In this document: in pieces, positions 8,757 to 17,558 of the stretch
Layout: every line of letters starts with the position of its first letter
How positions within the stretch are numbered: the first letter of the stretch is position 1
Source of the DNA: Rhodospirillaceae bacterium
GTDB taxonomy: Bacteria > Pseudomonadota > Alphaproteobacteria > UBA6615
Assembly (NCBI GenBank): GCA_002724635.1
Contig: PBPM01000100.1
Location: 16,685-80,684 of the forward strand
Reading direction: 5' to 3'
DNA: 64,000 bases
Position numbers and translations under genes: made by a program
The notes under the pieces: generated by a model
The model's database searches: none
Told to the model about the DNA's origin: nothing
What the model saw: the letters and a program-made list of their open reading frames with translations, nothing else

Positions 8757-9553
8757 ATACGCTGATCCGGCTGCGCCATCACCTGCTTGAGTACACGCCA
8801 ATAGCCGCCCACATCGGTGAAGCCGCCATCGACGGCGATATCGTGTCCGGTGATGTAGCTCGAATCGTCGCAGGTCAGGAACAGGACAACCTTGGCGATT
8901 TCCTCGGATGTTGCCCCGCGTTCCATCGGCGTCTGATCCGACAGCGCCTGGACAAAGTCGACCGATTCCTCGACCAGCGGCGTATGTACCAGTCCCGGAT
9001 GGACTGCATTGACCCGGATCCCCCAGTCGACCAGCTCCATGGCAGCGCTCTTAGTGATTCCCCGGATTCCCCATTTGCTTGCACTGTAGGCGGTCGCGAA
9101 ATGGCCCGTGAGACCCGCGATGGAGCCCGTGTTCACGATGGCGCCCCCGCCGCTGTCGCGGATCAGGGGAGCGGCTTCCCGGATCCCGAGAAAGGCCCCC
9201 GTGAGGTTGACCGACATCAGCCGGTTCCAGTCGGCGAGGGAGGTGTTGGTGATGTTGCCGCCGCGTAGGGGCACGCCCGCGTTGTTCACGAGGATATTCA
9301 GGCTACCGTTCTCCTTCGCGATCACGGCGATTAGTTCGCGCCAGTTGTCCTCGTCCGCAACATCGAGATGGCGGTATTCGGCATTTCCGCCCGTGTCCCG
9401 GATGGCAGCGGCCGTCGCTTCGCCGGCGTCGTCTGCGATATCGCTCAGGATGACCTGCGCACCGGCCGCGGCGAACAGGCTCGCCTCGGCGGCACCCTGT
9501 CCGCCGCTGGCACCCGTCACAAGCGCTGTTTTTCCGTTCAGTTTGTGATCCAT
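8753..9553 (-). CDS. SDR family oxidoreductase
   Basis: A 266-residue classical short-chain dehydrogenase. It has the TGASGGQGAAEA cofactor loop with an acidic residue in ILSDIAD favouring NAD, the NNAG motif, Ser in GSIAGLTG, the catalytic YSASKWG and a C-terminal YITGHDIAVDGGFTD. It most resembles hydroxysteroid-type or secondary-alcohol dehydrogenases, but the substrate is unknown. It follows another SDR gene on the same strand after 15 bases, so the two probably form a transcription unit. Confidence 0.9.
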   Translation of the reverse strand: MDHKLNGKTALVTGASGGQGAAEASLFAAAGAQVILSDIADDAGEATAAAIRDTGGNAEYRHLDVADEDNWRELIAVIAKENGSLNILVNNAGVPLRGGNITNTSLADWNRLMSVNLTGAFLGIREAAPLIRDSGGGAIVNTGSIAGLTGHFATAYSASKWGIRGITKSAAMELVDWGIRVNAVHPGLVHTPLVEESVDFVQALSDQTPMERGATSEEIAKVVLFLTCDDSSYITGHDIAVDGGFTDVGGYWRVLKQVMAQPDQRI

Positions 9554-9568
9554 CGTTCGGGTCTCCTT

Positions 9569-10294
9569 TCAGAAGAAGGCGAGTATGCGGACGCCCAAGT
9601 ATAGCGGCCAGGGGAACGCGATGCGTGCCCGGTCGCGGGCCAACCCGTGTACGATACGACGCGCCGCCCGGTCCGTGTCCATGAGCATCGGCATATAGAA
9701 ATTGTTGGCGTCGGTCATGGGCGAACGCACAAAGCCGGGGCAGATGACGCTGATTGACAATGAAGTGTCGCGATATGCGCGCCGCAGGCCCTCGCCGTAA
9801 ATGCGCACGGCGGCTTTGCTGGCACAGTAGGCCGGCGCATCGGCGAAGCCGCGAAAACTTGCCAGACTGGACATTATCGCGACCTGCACGGCCTTGCGTT
9901 CCTGCATCAACGCGAGCGCCGGTTCCACCGTGTTGACCACCCCGCCAACATTGGTTGCGAGGATATCCGCATCTTTTGCCTGGCGTGGGTCGTCGTGCTT
10001 GTGTACACCCCCGGAGATTCCGGCATTCGCGATCACCAGAGCGAGGGGCCTTTCGGCGTCGGCGGCCCGGATCCAGTCCGCCATCGCGTACGCGTCCAAG
10101 ACGTCCGCGGTGCGGGTCAGGCAGGTGGCGCCTAAAGCCCGGCAAGCGGCGGCGACGGCCTCAAGGCGGTCGGCGTCGCGCCCGCCTAGTGAGAGTGTTC
10201 GTCCCGGCGCGGCATAGGCACGTGCTAGTGCTGCGCCGAGCCCGCTGGATGCACCGGTGATCAAGACATGCGCGGGGTTCTCAAGAGCCGACAT
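9569..10294 (-). CDS. SDR family NAD(P)-dependent oxidoreductase
   Basis: A 241-residue short-chain dehydrogenase with TGASSGLGAALARAYA at the nucleotide site, IANAGIS, SSLASFRGF and the catalytic YCASKAA. The C-terminus ends in a hydrophobic patch (FPWPLYLGVRILAFF), as in membrane-associated SDRs of the YbbO/DltE kind. It precedes a second SDR gene by 15 bases and is divergent from yicC. Function beyond oxidoreductase is not visible. Confidence 0.88.
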   Translation of the reverse strand: MSALENPAHVLITGASSGLGAALARAYAAPGRTLSLGGRDADRLEAVAAACRALGATCLTRTADVLDAYAMADWIRAADAERPLALVIANAGISGGVHKHDDPRQAKDADILATNVGGVVNTVEPALALMQERKAVQVAIMSSLASFRGFADAPAYCASKAAVRIYGEGLRRAYRDTSLSISVICPGFVRSPMTDANNFYMPMLMDTDRAARRIVHGLARDRARIAFPWPLYLGVRILAFF

Positions 10295-10320
10295 CAGGTT
10301 TCCCGGGGTTGCGCGCCGGG

Positions 10321-10349
10321 TTGTTGGGGGTCCGGCTCCAAGCTATAAG
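10321..10349 (+). promoter_or_regulatory. Candidate promoter for yicC-gmk
   Basis: TTGTTG and TATAAG (5 of 6 to -10) are spaced exactly 17 bases apart in the gap between the divergent SDR gene and yicC. Transcription would start near 10356, about 60 bases before the yicC start. Confidence 0.45.
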
Positions 10350-10415
10350 GCTGGCCATGATAGTAGCACTTCGGCGTTCCGTGTTTTACGGCCCGTATGG
10401 CGGGGGTCTCGCCGC

Positions 10416-11306
10416 ATGACCTTGCAAAGCATGACCGGGTTTTCCCGTTCGACTGGCCAGGATGCCGGGTTCGCCTGGACATGGGAAGGCCGCAGCGTGA
10501 ACGCCCGTAGCTTGGATATTCGCTGCCGCGTGCCGGGCGGATACGAGGCCGTCGAGCAGGCGATACGCGCCGCGGCCGTCAAGCAGTTTCAGCGTGGAAA
10601 CATCACGCTCGGCCTGTCGCTGGAGCGAGTCGATCAGGCGCAATCCCGGTTCCGTATCAACCGGGAGCTTCTCGACCAGGTGCAGGCCCTGCATACGGAG
10701 CTCGGCGACGCCGTTGCCGACACACCGCCGCAGATCGACGGCCTGTTGGCGATACGGGGTATGCTCGAACCGGTTGTTGAGACCGAGGACCTCGATGACC
10801 GTGCGGCCCGCGAGGAGGCCATGATCGCGGACGGTCGACTGATGTTGACTGCTCTCTCGGACGCGCGTTGCGAGGAAGGTCGGCGCCTCGATGCAATCAT
10901 GGCCGAACATCTCGATGTCCTGGCGGATCTGACCAATGCGGCGTCAGCCTGCGCCTCGGCCCAGCCCGAGGCGATCCGGGCGCGTCTGTCAGCGCTGGTG
11001 AGCGAGTTGCTCGGGACAGATGCCAGTCTGCCGGAGGAGCGGCTGGCGCAGGAGGCCGCGATCCTTGTCGGCAAGGCCGATATACGCGAGGAGCTGGACC
11101 GGCTCACCGTGCATGTTGCTGGTGCGCGGGACCTGTTGGCGGAGGAGCTTGCCGTCGGCCGGCGCCTCGATTTCCTCTGTCAGGAACTCAATCGCGAGGC
11201 CAACACCCTTTGTTCGAAGTCGGCGGATTTGGAGTTGACGCGGGTAGGGCTCGCTATGAAGGCGACGATCGAACAGTTTCGCGAGCAGGTTCAGAATGTG
11301 GAGTAG
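10416..11306 (+). CDS. YicC/YloC family endoribonuclease
   Basis: A 296-residue protein starting MTLQSMTGFSRS, the invariant family opening. The C-terminal DUF1732-type part contains RLDFLCQELNREANTLCSKS followed by a T-x-x-G-L-x-M-K segment. YicC proteins are metal-dependent endoribonucleases that influence small-RNA turnover. The ATG at 10416 is chosen for this conserved opening. It is directly upstream of gmk (8-base gap), the classic yicC-gmk pairing. Confidence 0.95.
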   Translation: MTLQSMTGFSRSTGQDAGFAWTWEGRSVNARSLDIRCRVPGGYEAVEQAIRAAAVKQFQRGNITLGLSLERVDQAQSRFRINRELLDQVQALHTELGDAVADTPPQIDGLLAIRGMLEPVVETEDLDDRAAREEAMIADGRLMLTALSDARCEEGRRLDAIMAEHLDVLADLTNAASACASAQPEAIRARLSALVSELLGTDASLPEERLAQEAAILVGKADIREELDRLTVHVAGARDLLAEELAVGRRLDFLCQELNREANTLCSKSADLELTRVGLAMKATIEQFREQVQNVE

Positions 11307-11314
11307 GACGCGCC

Positions 11315-11968
11315 ATGGCAGATGACGGGACAAGCGGTCTGCAGATCAAACGGCGCGGGCTGATGCTGGTTTTGTCTTCCCCGTCGGGGGCCGGCAAAAC
11401 GTCGATCTCGCGAGCCGTGCTCGATCGGGATCAGGATATTTCTCTTTCCATATCCGTGACCACGCGGCTGCGCCGGCCGGGTGAGGTCGATGGTGAGCAC
11501 TATTTATTTGTCGATCGTACCGAGTTCGACCTGATGGTGAATCGGCAGGAACTACTCGAATACGCCAAGGTCTTCGATCACTACTACGGCACGCCGCGCG
11601 GGCCGGTTGAAAAAGCGCTGGGCGCGGGCCGGGACGTCTTGTTCGACATCGACTGGCAGGGGACCCAACAGGTCGCCGAACGGGCCCGGGACGATCTAGT
11701 AAGTGTTTTTATCCTACCACCCTCGACGGCGGAACTCGAGCGGCGTCTCCAGAGCCGGGCGCAGGACAGCCACGAGGTCATTGCCGATCGCATGGCGAAA
11801 GCGGCCGATGAGATAACCCACTGGTCGGAATATGACTATGTGGTGGTCAACAAGACGTTCGAAGACAGCGTCGCCAAGGTTATGGCGATCCTAGATGCCG
11901 AGCGCCTGCGCCGTACACGTCAGGAAGGCATGTCCGACCTGGTACGCCTGCTGCGCCAGGGACAGTAA
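11315..11968 (+). CDS. gmk: Guanylate kinase
   Basis: A 217-residue enzyme phosphorylating GMP to GDP. It has the P-loop SSPSGAGKTSIS, the GMP-binding TTRLRRPGEVDGEHY segment and FDIDWQGTQQV. The start at 11315 is 8 bases after the yicC stop. The LPS-transport operon lies on the opposite strand downstream, so a terminator is expected here, and one follows immediately. Confidence 0.97.
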   Translation: MADDGTSGLQIKRRGLMLVLSSPSGAGKTSISRAVLDRDQDISLSISVTTRLRRPGEVDGEHYLFVDRTEFDLMVNRQELLEYAKVFDHYYGTPRGPVEKALGAGRDVLFDIDWQGTQQVAERARDDLVSVFILPPSTAELERRLQSRAQDSHEVIADRMAKAADEITHWSEYDYVVVNKTFEDSVAKVMAILDAERLRRTRQEGMSDLVRLLRQGQ

Positions 11969-11969
11969 A

Positions 11970-11994
11970 TCCGATCGGCGCTGATCGGAATTTT
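11970..11994 (+). terminator. Probable intrinsic terminator after gmk
   Basis: A 7-bp perfect stem (TCCGATC, loop GGCGCT, GATCGGA) begins two bases after the gmk stop and is followed by AATTTT. The T-tract is short, so termination may be partial. The rest of the gap to 12203 shows no gene or further structure I can support. Confidence 0.5.
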
Positions 11995-12203
11995 GAACGC
12001 CTGCTTCCTCGTTCAGCAACGTCTCGGGTAGGCAGATAGAGTCCTGCCGTCAGAAGGGCAGGCCAGCCAAGCGTATTTCGGCGAGTGAATCCGATGGCAA
12101 AAGCGCGGCACGAGGCGTCCGGGCGGAAGGTTGTGGGCTTTGCCCCGGAATGAGCTTGTCGGAAGATATCTCTCTGCATTCCGAGAGGCTACCGGTCCGG
12201 CAA

Positions 12204-13043
12204 CTATGTCACGAACCGTTCTTCGCCCAAGGTCCGCGCGAGCGCGCAGAATTGTTTAACATCGAGGTCTTCTGCCCGCGCATCCCCGGGGACATTTGCC
12301 GCCTCGAGGATGGCTGCCCCACCGATTGGCGCGAGGGCGCGGCGGAGCATCTTGCGCCGTTGGCCAAATGCGGCCCTGGTCACGACTTCCAAGTCTTCGC
12401 GCCGTGCCGGCGCTAGAGGTTCAGGGCGCATTGTCAGATTGACAACGGTGGAGATCACGTTGGGCGGAGGGACAAAGGCGGATGGCGGAATATCGAACAT
12501 CGCTCGGGGATCCGTGAGCCAGCGCGCGAGGACCGAGAGCCGTCCATAGCTTTTGCTGCCCGGGGTCGCGACGATCCGTTCGGCGACTTCCTTCTGGAAC
12601 ATCAGGGTAAAGCCCAAGAAGCCGTCGGCCTGCATCAGCCAGTTGATCAGCAGCTGTGTACCGACATTGTAGGGAAGATTGGCGATCACCGTGCGGGGAT
12701 ACGGGGCCAATTTCGTAAGATCGGTCTCGAGTGCGTCTGCGGCGAAGACTGTAAGCCGACCCTTTGCTTGCTCGGCTAGTTCGCGCAATGCATCAACGGC
12801 GCGTGCGTCGCGTTCCAATGCATAGACGTGGTGCGCATCGGACTCAAGCAATGCGCGAGTCAGCCCGCCCGGTCCAGCGCCAATTTCGATCACGTTGACG
12901 CCCGCGAGGTCTCCGGCTACCGAGACGACGCGGCGCGTCAGGTTCAGATCGAACAGGAAATGCTGGCCGAGCGACTTCTGTGCGGCAATGTCAAACCGCC
13001 CAACGATCTCGCGCAGAGGCGGCAGGGCGTCGGCGTCAAACAC
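12204..13043 (-). CDS. rsmA: 16S rRNA dimethyladenosine transferase
   Basis: A 279-residue enzyme that dimethylates the two adjacent adenines near the 3' end of 16S rRNA. It shows KSLGQHFLFDLN, the SAM motif EIGAGPGGLTRALL and the catalytic NLPYNVGT. The GTG at 13043 is preferred: it overlaps the surA TGA by eight bases (GTGTTTGA). An upstream TTG at 13055 would add four residues. The gene follows surA directly. In many proteobacteria pdxA lies between the two and here it does not. Confidence 0.95.
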   Translation of the reverse strand: MFDADALPPLREIVGRFDIAAQKSLGQHFLFDLNLTRRVVSVAGDLAGVNVIEIGAGPGGLTRALLESDAHHVYALERDARAVDALRELAEQAKGRLTVFAADALETDLTKLAPYPRTVIANLPYNVGTQLLINWLMQADGFLGFTLMFQKEVAERIVATPGSKSYGRLSVLARWLTDPRAMFDIPPSAFVPPPNVISTVVNLTMRPEPLAPARREDLEVVTRAAFGQRRKMLRRALAPIGGAAILEAANVPGDARAEDLDVKQFCALARTLGEERFVT

Positions 13044-14322
13044 GCAGGTCAACAAACGCCGCGCGGCGCAGGTCGCGGAGATAGCGTCGCGACAGCATAT
13101 CTACGCGTTCGCGTTCTATGTTGCGGCGGATCTCTTCGCGGCTTGGGCCAACATTCTCCTGACGTTCACAAACCATGAGAACTTGAACCCCGGTTTGCAG
13201 GCGGATCGGCGTGCTGGCCTTCCCTATCGGCAGCTGCGCGGCTACTGATCGGAGCTTGGGATTCAAATCCTTGAGCTGAAAGCGTGCCGGTGATGCCGGC
13301 TGCGGTGTGCCCGCCTCGGCCGCAGCGGTGGCGAAATCCTCGCATCCATTTACACTCGAAGCGATTCTCTGAGCGGTCTGTATATGCGCATCGAGCGCGC
13401 CGGGCGGAGAATCGCTGTGGGACTGCAGAATCATCTGCCGCAATGAAACCGTGCGATCATTGGGATCCGGGGGCTCGTTCGTGCGTCGGTCGATCAGGAT
13501 CAAAATCTGGATGCCCTCGGGTACGTCGATTGGCTCCGATATCTCTAAGCGTTCTAGGTCGCTGATGACTCGGTCCACGGCCGGATCGAGTTCACCGGGC
13601 TGAATCCAGCCGATATCTCCCCCCGTTGCGGCGGTCGCACTCTTGGAGAACTGCTGGGCAACGGCCCGGAAGTCGGCGCCGCTGCGCAATTGTTCGACGA
13701 GGCGTCCGGCGAGCGTTCGGATATCGGACGCGTCTGCAGGGTTATCGATCGGCAGAAGGATTTCGCCGACGCGGTATTCGGTCACCCCGGCGTTCGCCTG
13801 AATTCTCGCGACCACATCGTCGATTTCCTCATCACCGATCTCGATCGTCGGCACGACAGTGCGCACGAGCAGCTTCTGCCACAACAGGTTCGACCGGATC
13901 TGGTCGAGAGCTGCCTCAAACGATATTCCCTGCCGCTCGATGAAGGCCTTGAAGTGTCCAGCCGGAAGGTTGTTCGCCCTCTCAATCTGCTCCATAGCGG
14001 AATCGACTTCGCGCTGCGTGATCCTGATATTCAGTCGCTATGCTTCTTGGGTCTGGAGCGCCTCGTCGATCAGCCCACGCAGGACCTGAGGGGCAATCCG
14101 TTTTTGCGTTTCGGTATTGTTGGGCAGTCCGGCTGACGTGATGAGCAGGCGCATACGCTGTTGCACGTCGAAAATGGAGATGACCTTCTCGTTCACAACG
14201 GCGGCAATACGCTGAATATCCTGAGAGACAGATTGAGTCGCAAAGAATGAAACTGTGACGATGCAAAAGATGGCGGTGATCGGTCGCAGTACTTTCGGGC
14301 GTTTGTGGGCGTTTGGTTTCAT
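13036..14322 (-). pseudogene. surA: surA periplasmic chaperone/PPIase, interrupted by one in-frame amber codon
   Basis: The reading frame starts at 14322 with a signal peptide (ITAIFCIVTVSFFATQSVSQ) and the SurA N-domain, then meets TAG at 14040-14038 after 94 residues (GLIDEALQTQEA-stop). In the same frame the homology continues without a gap (RLNIRITQREVDSAMEQIE) through the N-domain, a parvulin-type PPIase domain (TEYRVGEILLPID to ATGGDIGWIQPGELDP) and the C-terminal helix. The stop occupies a position usually held by Glu, Gln or Lys, so a single base change explains it. SurA helps fold outer-membrane proteins such as LptD, encoded just upstream. Either the gene is newly inactivated, the downstream part is reinitiated without a signal peptide, or it is a sequencing error. 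Confidence 0.85.
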
Positions 14323-16446
14323 CTAGAATACCGAGGATTCGATTTGGCCTAAGCTCTTGAACGTAACCCGGAGTGTTAGCGATTCATCGCTAGGAATGTC
14401 CCGATCAGTCGTGAAGGTAGATCGGTATATTATTTCGAAGTTCATGCAATCGCACTCGTAGACTAGAGAACCGCCATAGGACAGCGTGCCGCCCTCGGAT
14501 GTCAGGTCACGCTGGGTCTGAATCTGTGCCGACCATTGGTCCGTCAACCTGGACTTGAGTGCCGCGGTGACCTCCTCCCGATCCGCGAAACCGCTGGTTC
14601 GGTCGAAGAAGACATAGTTCAGGTCGAGGTTGAGAGCTGGAGGGCCGATGGCTGCGGAGATTTCCGTGCGTCGCGCGCGCAGGGAGTCATGGTCAAATCT
14701 GGTTTTGTAGAGGAGGCTCGTGAACTTGTTCGGCTTGATTTGGAGGCTGGCGACGATGTCCGAAAGCTGATCCTCCAGTCCTGTTCCGAGTGGATAGGGG
14801 TTGGATTCGCGGAACCGAAAAGACTGGCCAACGGTGAGGGTTGAACTGCCGCCCAATTCACCGAAAACGCCAGTTCGGAAGCCGTAGACCATCCGCTGAC
14901 CGCCTTCCACCCGGTCCGTGCCAGAGAACCGGTTCGGGGCGAACAGGTTGGTTTCGTCGAACGCGATGCTTTGACTGTCCTCGTCCGGGATCTTGTCCGG
15001 GTTGCCGCCATTGGGGGCGACGATTAGCGCGAGGAGGGGCTCGAAAAGCTGGCCGTTCGGTCCGGACCGCCGAATCCAAGGGTAGCGCCAACTCAAGGTC
15101 GCCTGCGGGAAGATCCGTCCGACTACGGCGTCTTCTCGGCCCCGCGAGGTGTCAACATCGCTCACGTTATAGAGGTCGCCCTGGACGGATGCACGAAAGC
15201 TTGTGATCGATCCGAAGCTGTCGGTATTAGATATCTGCCATCCAGGGGTCAGGCTGATGCGCTGGCTGGATGCGCCCTCCTCACGAGCAAGCGCACGTAA
15301 GTTGGCATCCAAGGTCGTCATACCGCCGTAGTGGCCTGGCGGGCTGATGTAGCTGTATTCCAGATTTGGGAGCACAACCGGCGTCTCGGCTTGATCGTTA
15401 CTGTCACGCAATCCCTGGAAGTATAGCCCTTCCGCAACTGCATGAGATCGCGACCCGAAGCCCTCTAGATAGAGCCTGTTGGTGAGGGTGTCGCTATTTT
15501 TGAAGTACCGGCCGAGGTAGGTATCGTCGCTAACCAGCTTGATGTCCGCGCCCCAGCGCCAAAGTTCATCGAGGGAGAAGCGCGTCTCGGAGTCGATATG
15601 GCCTCGCCACCTGTCCTTTCCGACCTGCGCATCGTCTTGCGTGAACGACAATCGTGTGCGGTTTTCGCCATCGGCGAAACGTTGTCTGTACTCGCCCGTT
15701 ACGACCGGAAACTGGTCGGGCGAGAGGATTGGGTCAAATGTCAGGTCCCGGTCGTCGGCAATGACCCAGAAATATGGTAGCTGGATAGATGACCCCAACA
15801 GGCTCGATGCGCCGAATGTGGGTGTTAGAATGCCGGATTTGCGCTCGACGGTCGGGTCGGGATGGAAGAGGAATGGCGTGTAGGCGACCGGCACGCCAAG
15901 AACCTCCAGCGTCGCATCCCGGTAGATGACCTCCTGCACGTCGGCGTCGTGCAAGACACGGCGGGCCTTGATCTGCCAGAGAGGTTCTTCTTCGAAGCTC
16001 AGGCAGTTGCGACATGGCGAATAGACCGCGCGGCTGAGTTCAGTCTCGACGCCGCCGCGGCGCTGGGCGCTCACTGCAGCCAAACGGGAATCATCATTGA
16101 GCAGCATGCGGAAGCCGCGCAGGAAGCCTTCACGCATGTCAGCAGTTAGTTCCGCAAACTCTGCGAAAAGGATTTCGCCTGTCGGCTCGAGCAGCACGAC
16201 ATTTCCGGATGCCGTCACGATATCATCGCGTTGGTTGTAGGTGACGGAGTCAGCGTTCAGGATGCGTCCTCCCTGCACTATCTCGACATTCCCGCGGGCC
16301 GTTGCTGTTCCTAGGTCCTCGTCAAACGAGAGATCATCGGCGGTCATCAGGATGGGTTCGTTCGACCCGACCTGCTGGGCGAGTGCCTCGGGTATGACCG
16401 AGGCACTCGTCAGGCAAAGAGCCAGCAATAGTGCGCGCGCCTGCAT
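14323..16446 (-). CDS. lptD: LPS-assembly protein LptD
   Basis: A 707-residue outer-membrane protein. It has a signal peptide (MQARALLLALCLTSASVIPEALAQ), an OstA/LptA-like N-domain (SVTYNQRDDIVTASGNVVL) and a large beta-barrel ending in Phe, as expected for BAM substrates. With LptE it places lipopolysaccharide in the outer leaflet. The Cys pair CRNC lies at ~133-136 and another pair (ECDC) near the C-terminus, which would allow the usual disulfides. The ATG overlaps the lptG stop by one base, and the surA ATG follows the lptD TAG immediately. Longer in-frame reading upstream lies within lptG and lacks a signal peptide. Confidence 0.95.
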   Translation of the reverse strand: MQARALLLALCLTSASVIPEALAQQVGSNEPILMTADDLSFDEDLGTATARGNVEIVQGGRILNADSVTYNQRDDIVTASGNVVLLEPTGEILFAEFAELTADMREGFLRGFRMLLNDDSRLAAVSAQRRGGVETELSRAVYSPCRNCLSFEEEPLWQIKARRVLHDADVQEVIYRDATLEVLGVPVAYTPFLFHPDPTVERKSGILTPTFGASSLLGSSIQLPYFWVIADDRDLTFDPILSPDQFPVVTGEYRQRFADGENRTRLSFTQDDAQVGKDRWRGHIDSETRFSLDELWRWGADIKLVSDDTYLGRYFKNSDTLTNRLYLEGFGSRSHAVAEGLYFQGLRDSNDQAETPVVLPNLEYSYISPPGHYGGMTTLDANLRALAREEGASSQRISLTPGWQISNTDSFGSITSFRASVQGDLYNVSDVDTSRGREDAVVGRIFPQATLSWRYPWIRRSGPNGQLFEPLLALIVAPNGGNPDKIPDEDSQSIAFDETNLFAPNRFSGTDRVEGGQRMVYGFRTGVFGELGGSSTLTVGQSFRFRESNPYPLGTGLEDQLSDIVASLQIKPNKFTSLLYKTRFDHDSLRARRTEISAAIGPPALNLDLNYVFFDRTSGFADREEVTAALKSRLTDQWSAQIQTQRDLTSEGGTLSYGGSLVYECDCMNFEIIYRSTFTTDRDIPSDESLTLRVTFKSLGQIESSVF

Positions 16447-17546
16447 TACCCGTCCTCTAAGTGGAGAAGCGAGGTAATTCCCGCCAGCAGGCTGACGCCG
16501 GCCGGGGTCCAGGCAGCGAGGATAATTGGCACGCTGGCGCCGAGGGCGAGTGCCTCGATGACATTCGTCAGAAGAAATAGAAAAAAGCCGGCCAGAACGC
16601 CCGCGCCGACCAGTACGATCGTGCCGCCGCGGCGCGTCAGGCGCAGCGAGAAGGTCGCGGCAATAAGGACCATGGCCGCGAGGAGAACCGGCTGGGCGAG
16701 GAGTGCGTGCATTTGCAACTGGTGCGCCACCGGAGAGAAGCCGGTCTCTTCGAGCACCCGAATGAAACGCGGCAAGTTCCACAATGCCACCGTGTCCGGG
16801 CTGGCGGAGCTCTCCTGGATCTTGTCGGGTGTCAGGTCCGTGGCGAGGTCTTGTGATTTCACGAAAACCCCCGCGCGCCCGGGCCGCGTCAGCCATGCAT
16901 CCGACAGCCGCCACCGGCCGTCTAGGAGCAGGGCGCTTTCGGCATCAATCCGTCCTATGAACTTGTCGTCATTGGCAAATTCGAAAACGATGACCTGTTC
17001 GAGGCGTAGCGCGTCGGGTTGCACCCGTGCTGCATGAATCACGGTCTGCCCGGCGCCCTCGGCGCTGTTCTGGCGCAGCCAGATGCCTTCGGCCGAGACC
17101 GCGAGCAGCGATGAACGGCCGGTGAAGTAGCGACCCTCCAACTCCTCGAATTGAGAAAGAAGCACGGCCGACAGCGGATTGATCACCGAGATATTGATGA
17201 CGCCGAGGGCGAACGCAGCGATAATCGCCGGCGCGAGGAACTGCCAGACCGACACCCCTGCTGCTCTCAGAACGACTAGCTCGTGATTTCGAGTCAGCCG
17301 CTGGAACGTGAAAATGCTACCGAACATGACGGCAAACGGTACCGCTTCCTGAGCTAGGAAGGGGGTGCGGAGCAACGCCATGCTGGTGATCACGCTGAAG
17401 GTGGCATCGTTGCGACCGCTACCGCGCCGCAGGAGTTCGATCGCGTCGATCAGGACGATTACCGCAACGATGGTGGCGGACATGATCGCGAACCAGATTA
17501 GGAATTGCCGCAGAATATAAAAGGATATGGTGCGCGAGGCGATCAC
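16446..17546 (-). CDS. lptG: LPS export ABC transporter permease LptG
   Basis: A 366-residue YjgP/YjgQ-family permease. Transmembrane helices cluster in the first ~125 and last ~110 residues, with a periplasmic beta-jellyroll between them (GIWLRQNSAEGAG region). With LptF and LptB it extracts LPS from the inner membrane. It follows lptF by 12 bases and its TAA overlaps the lptD ATG (TAATG). Confidence 0.95.
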   Translation of the reverse strand: MIASRTISFYILRQFLIWFAIMSATIVAVIVLIDAIELLRRGSGRNDATFSVITSMALLRTPFLAQEAVPFAVMFGSIFTFQRLTRNHELVVLRAAGVSVWQFLAPAIIAAFALGVINISVINPLSAVLLSQFEELEGRYFTGRSSLLAVSAEGIWLRQNSAEGAGQTVIHAARVQPDALRLEQVIVFEFANDDKFIGRIDAESALLLDGRWRLSDAWLTRPGRAGVFVKSQDLATDLTPDKIQESSASPDTVALWNLPRFIRVLEETGFSPVAHQLQMHALLAQPVLLAAMVLIAATFSLRLTRRGGTIVLVGAGVLAGFFLFLLTNVIEALALGASVPIILAAWTPAGVSLLAGITSLLHLEDG

Positions 17547-17558
17547 GACCGGGTGCGC

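Noticed and set aside
12150..12416. A forward 88-codon frame near the end of rsmA
   Set aside because: Most of it is antisense to rsmA and the non-overlapping part has no ribosome site or family resemblance.
14038..14040. Recoding of the surA TAG as a non-standard amino acid
   Set aside because: No recoding element is visible, TAG serves as a normal stop in neighbouring genes, and pyrrolysine machinery is not seen in the window.
16447..16914. A longer N-terminus for LptD extending into lptG
   Set aside because: It is Arg/Gly/Pro-rich, overlaps lptG coding sequence and would bury the signal peptide that begins at 16446.
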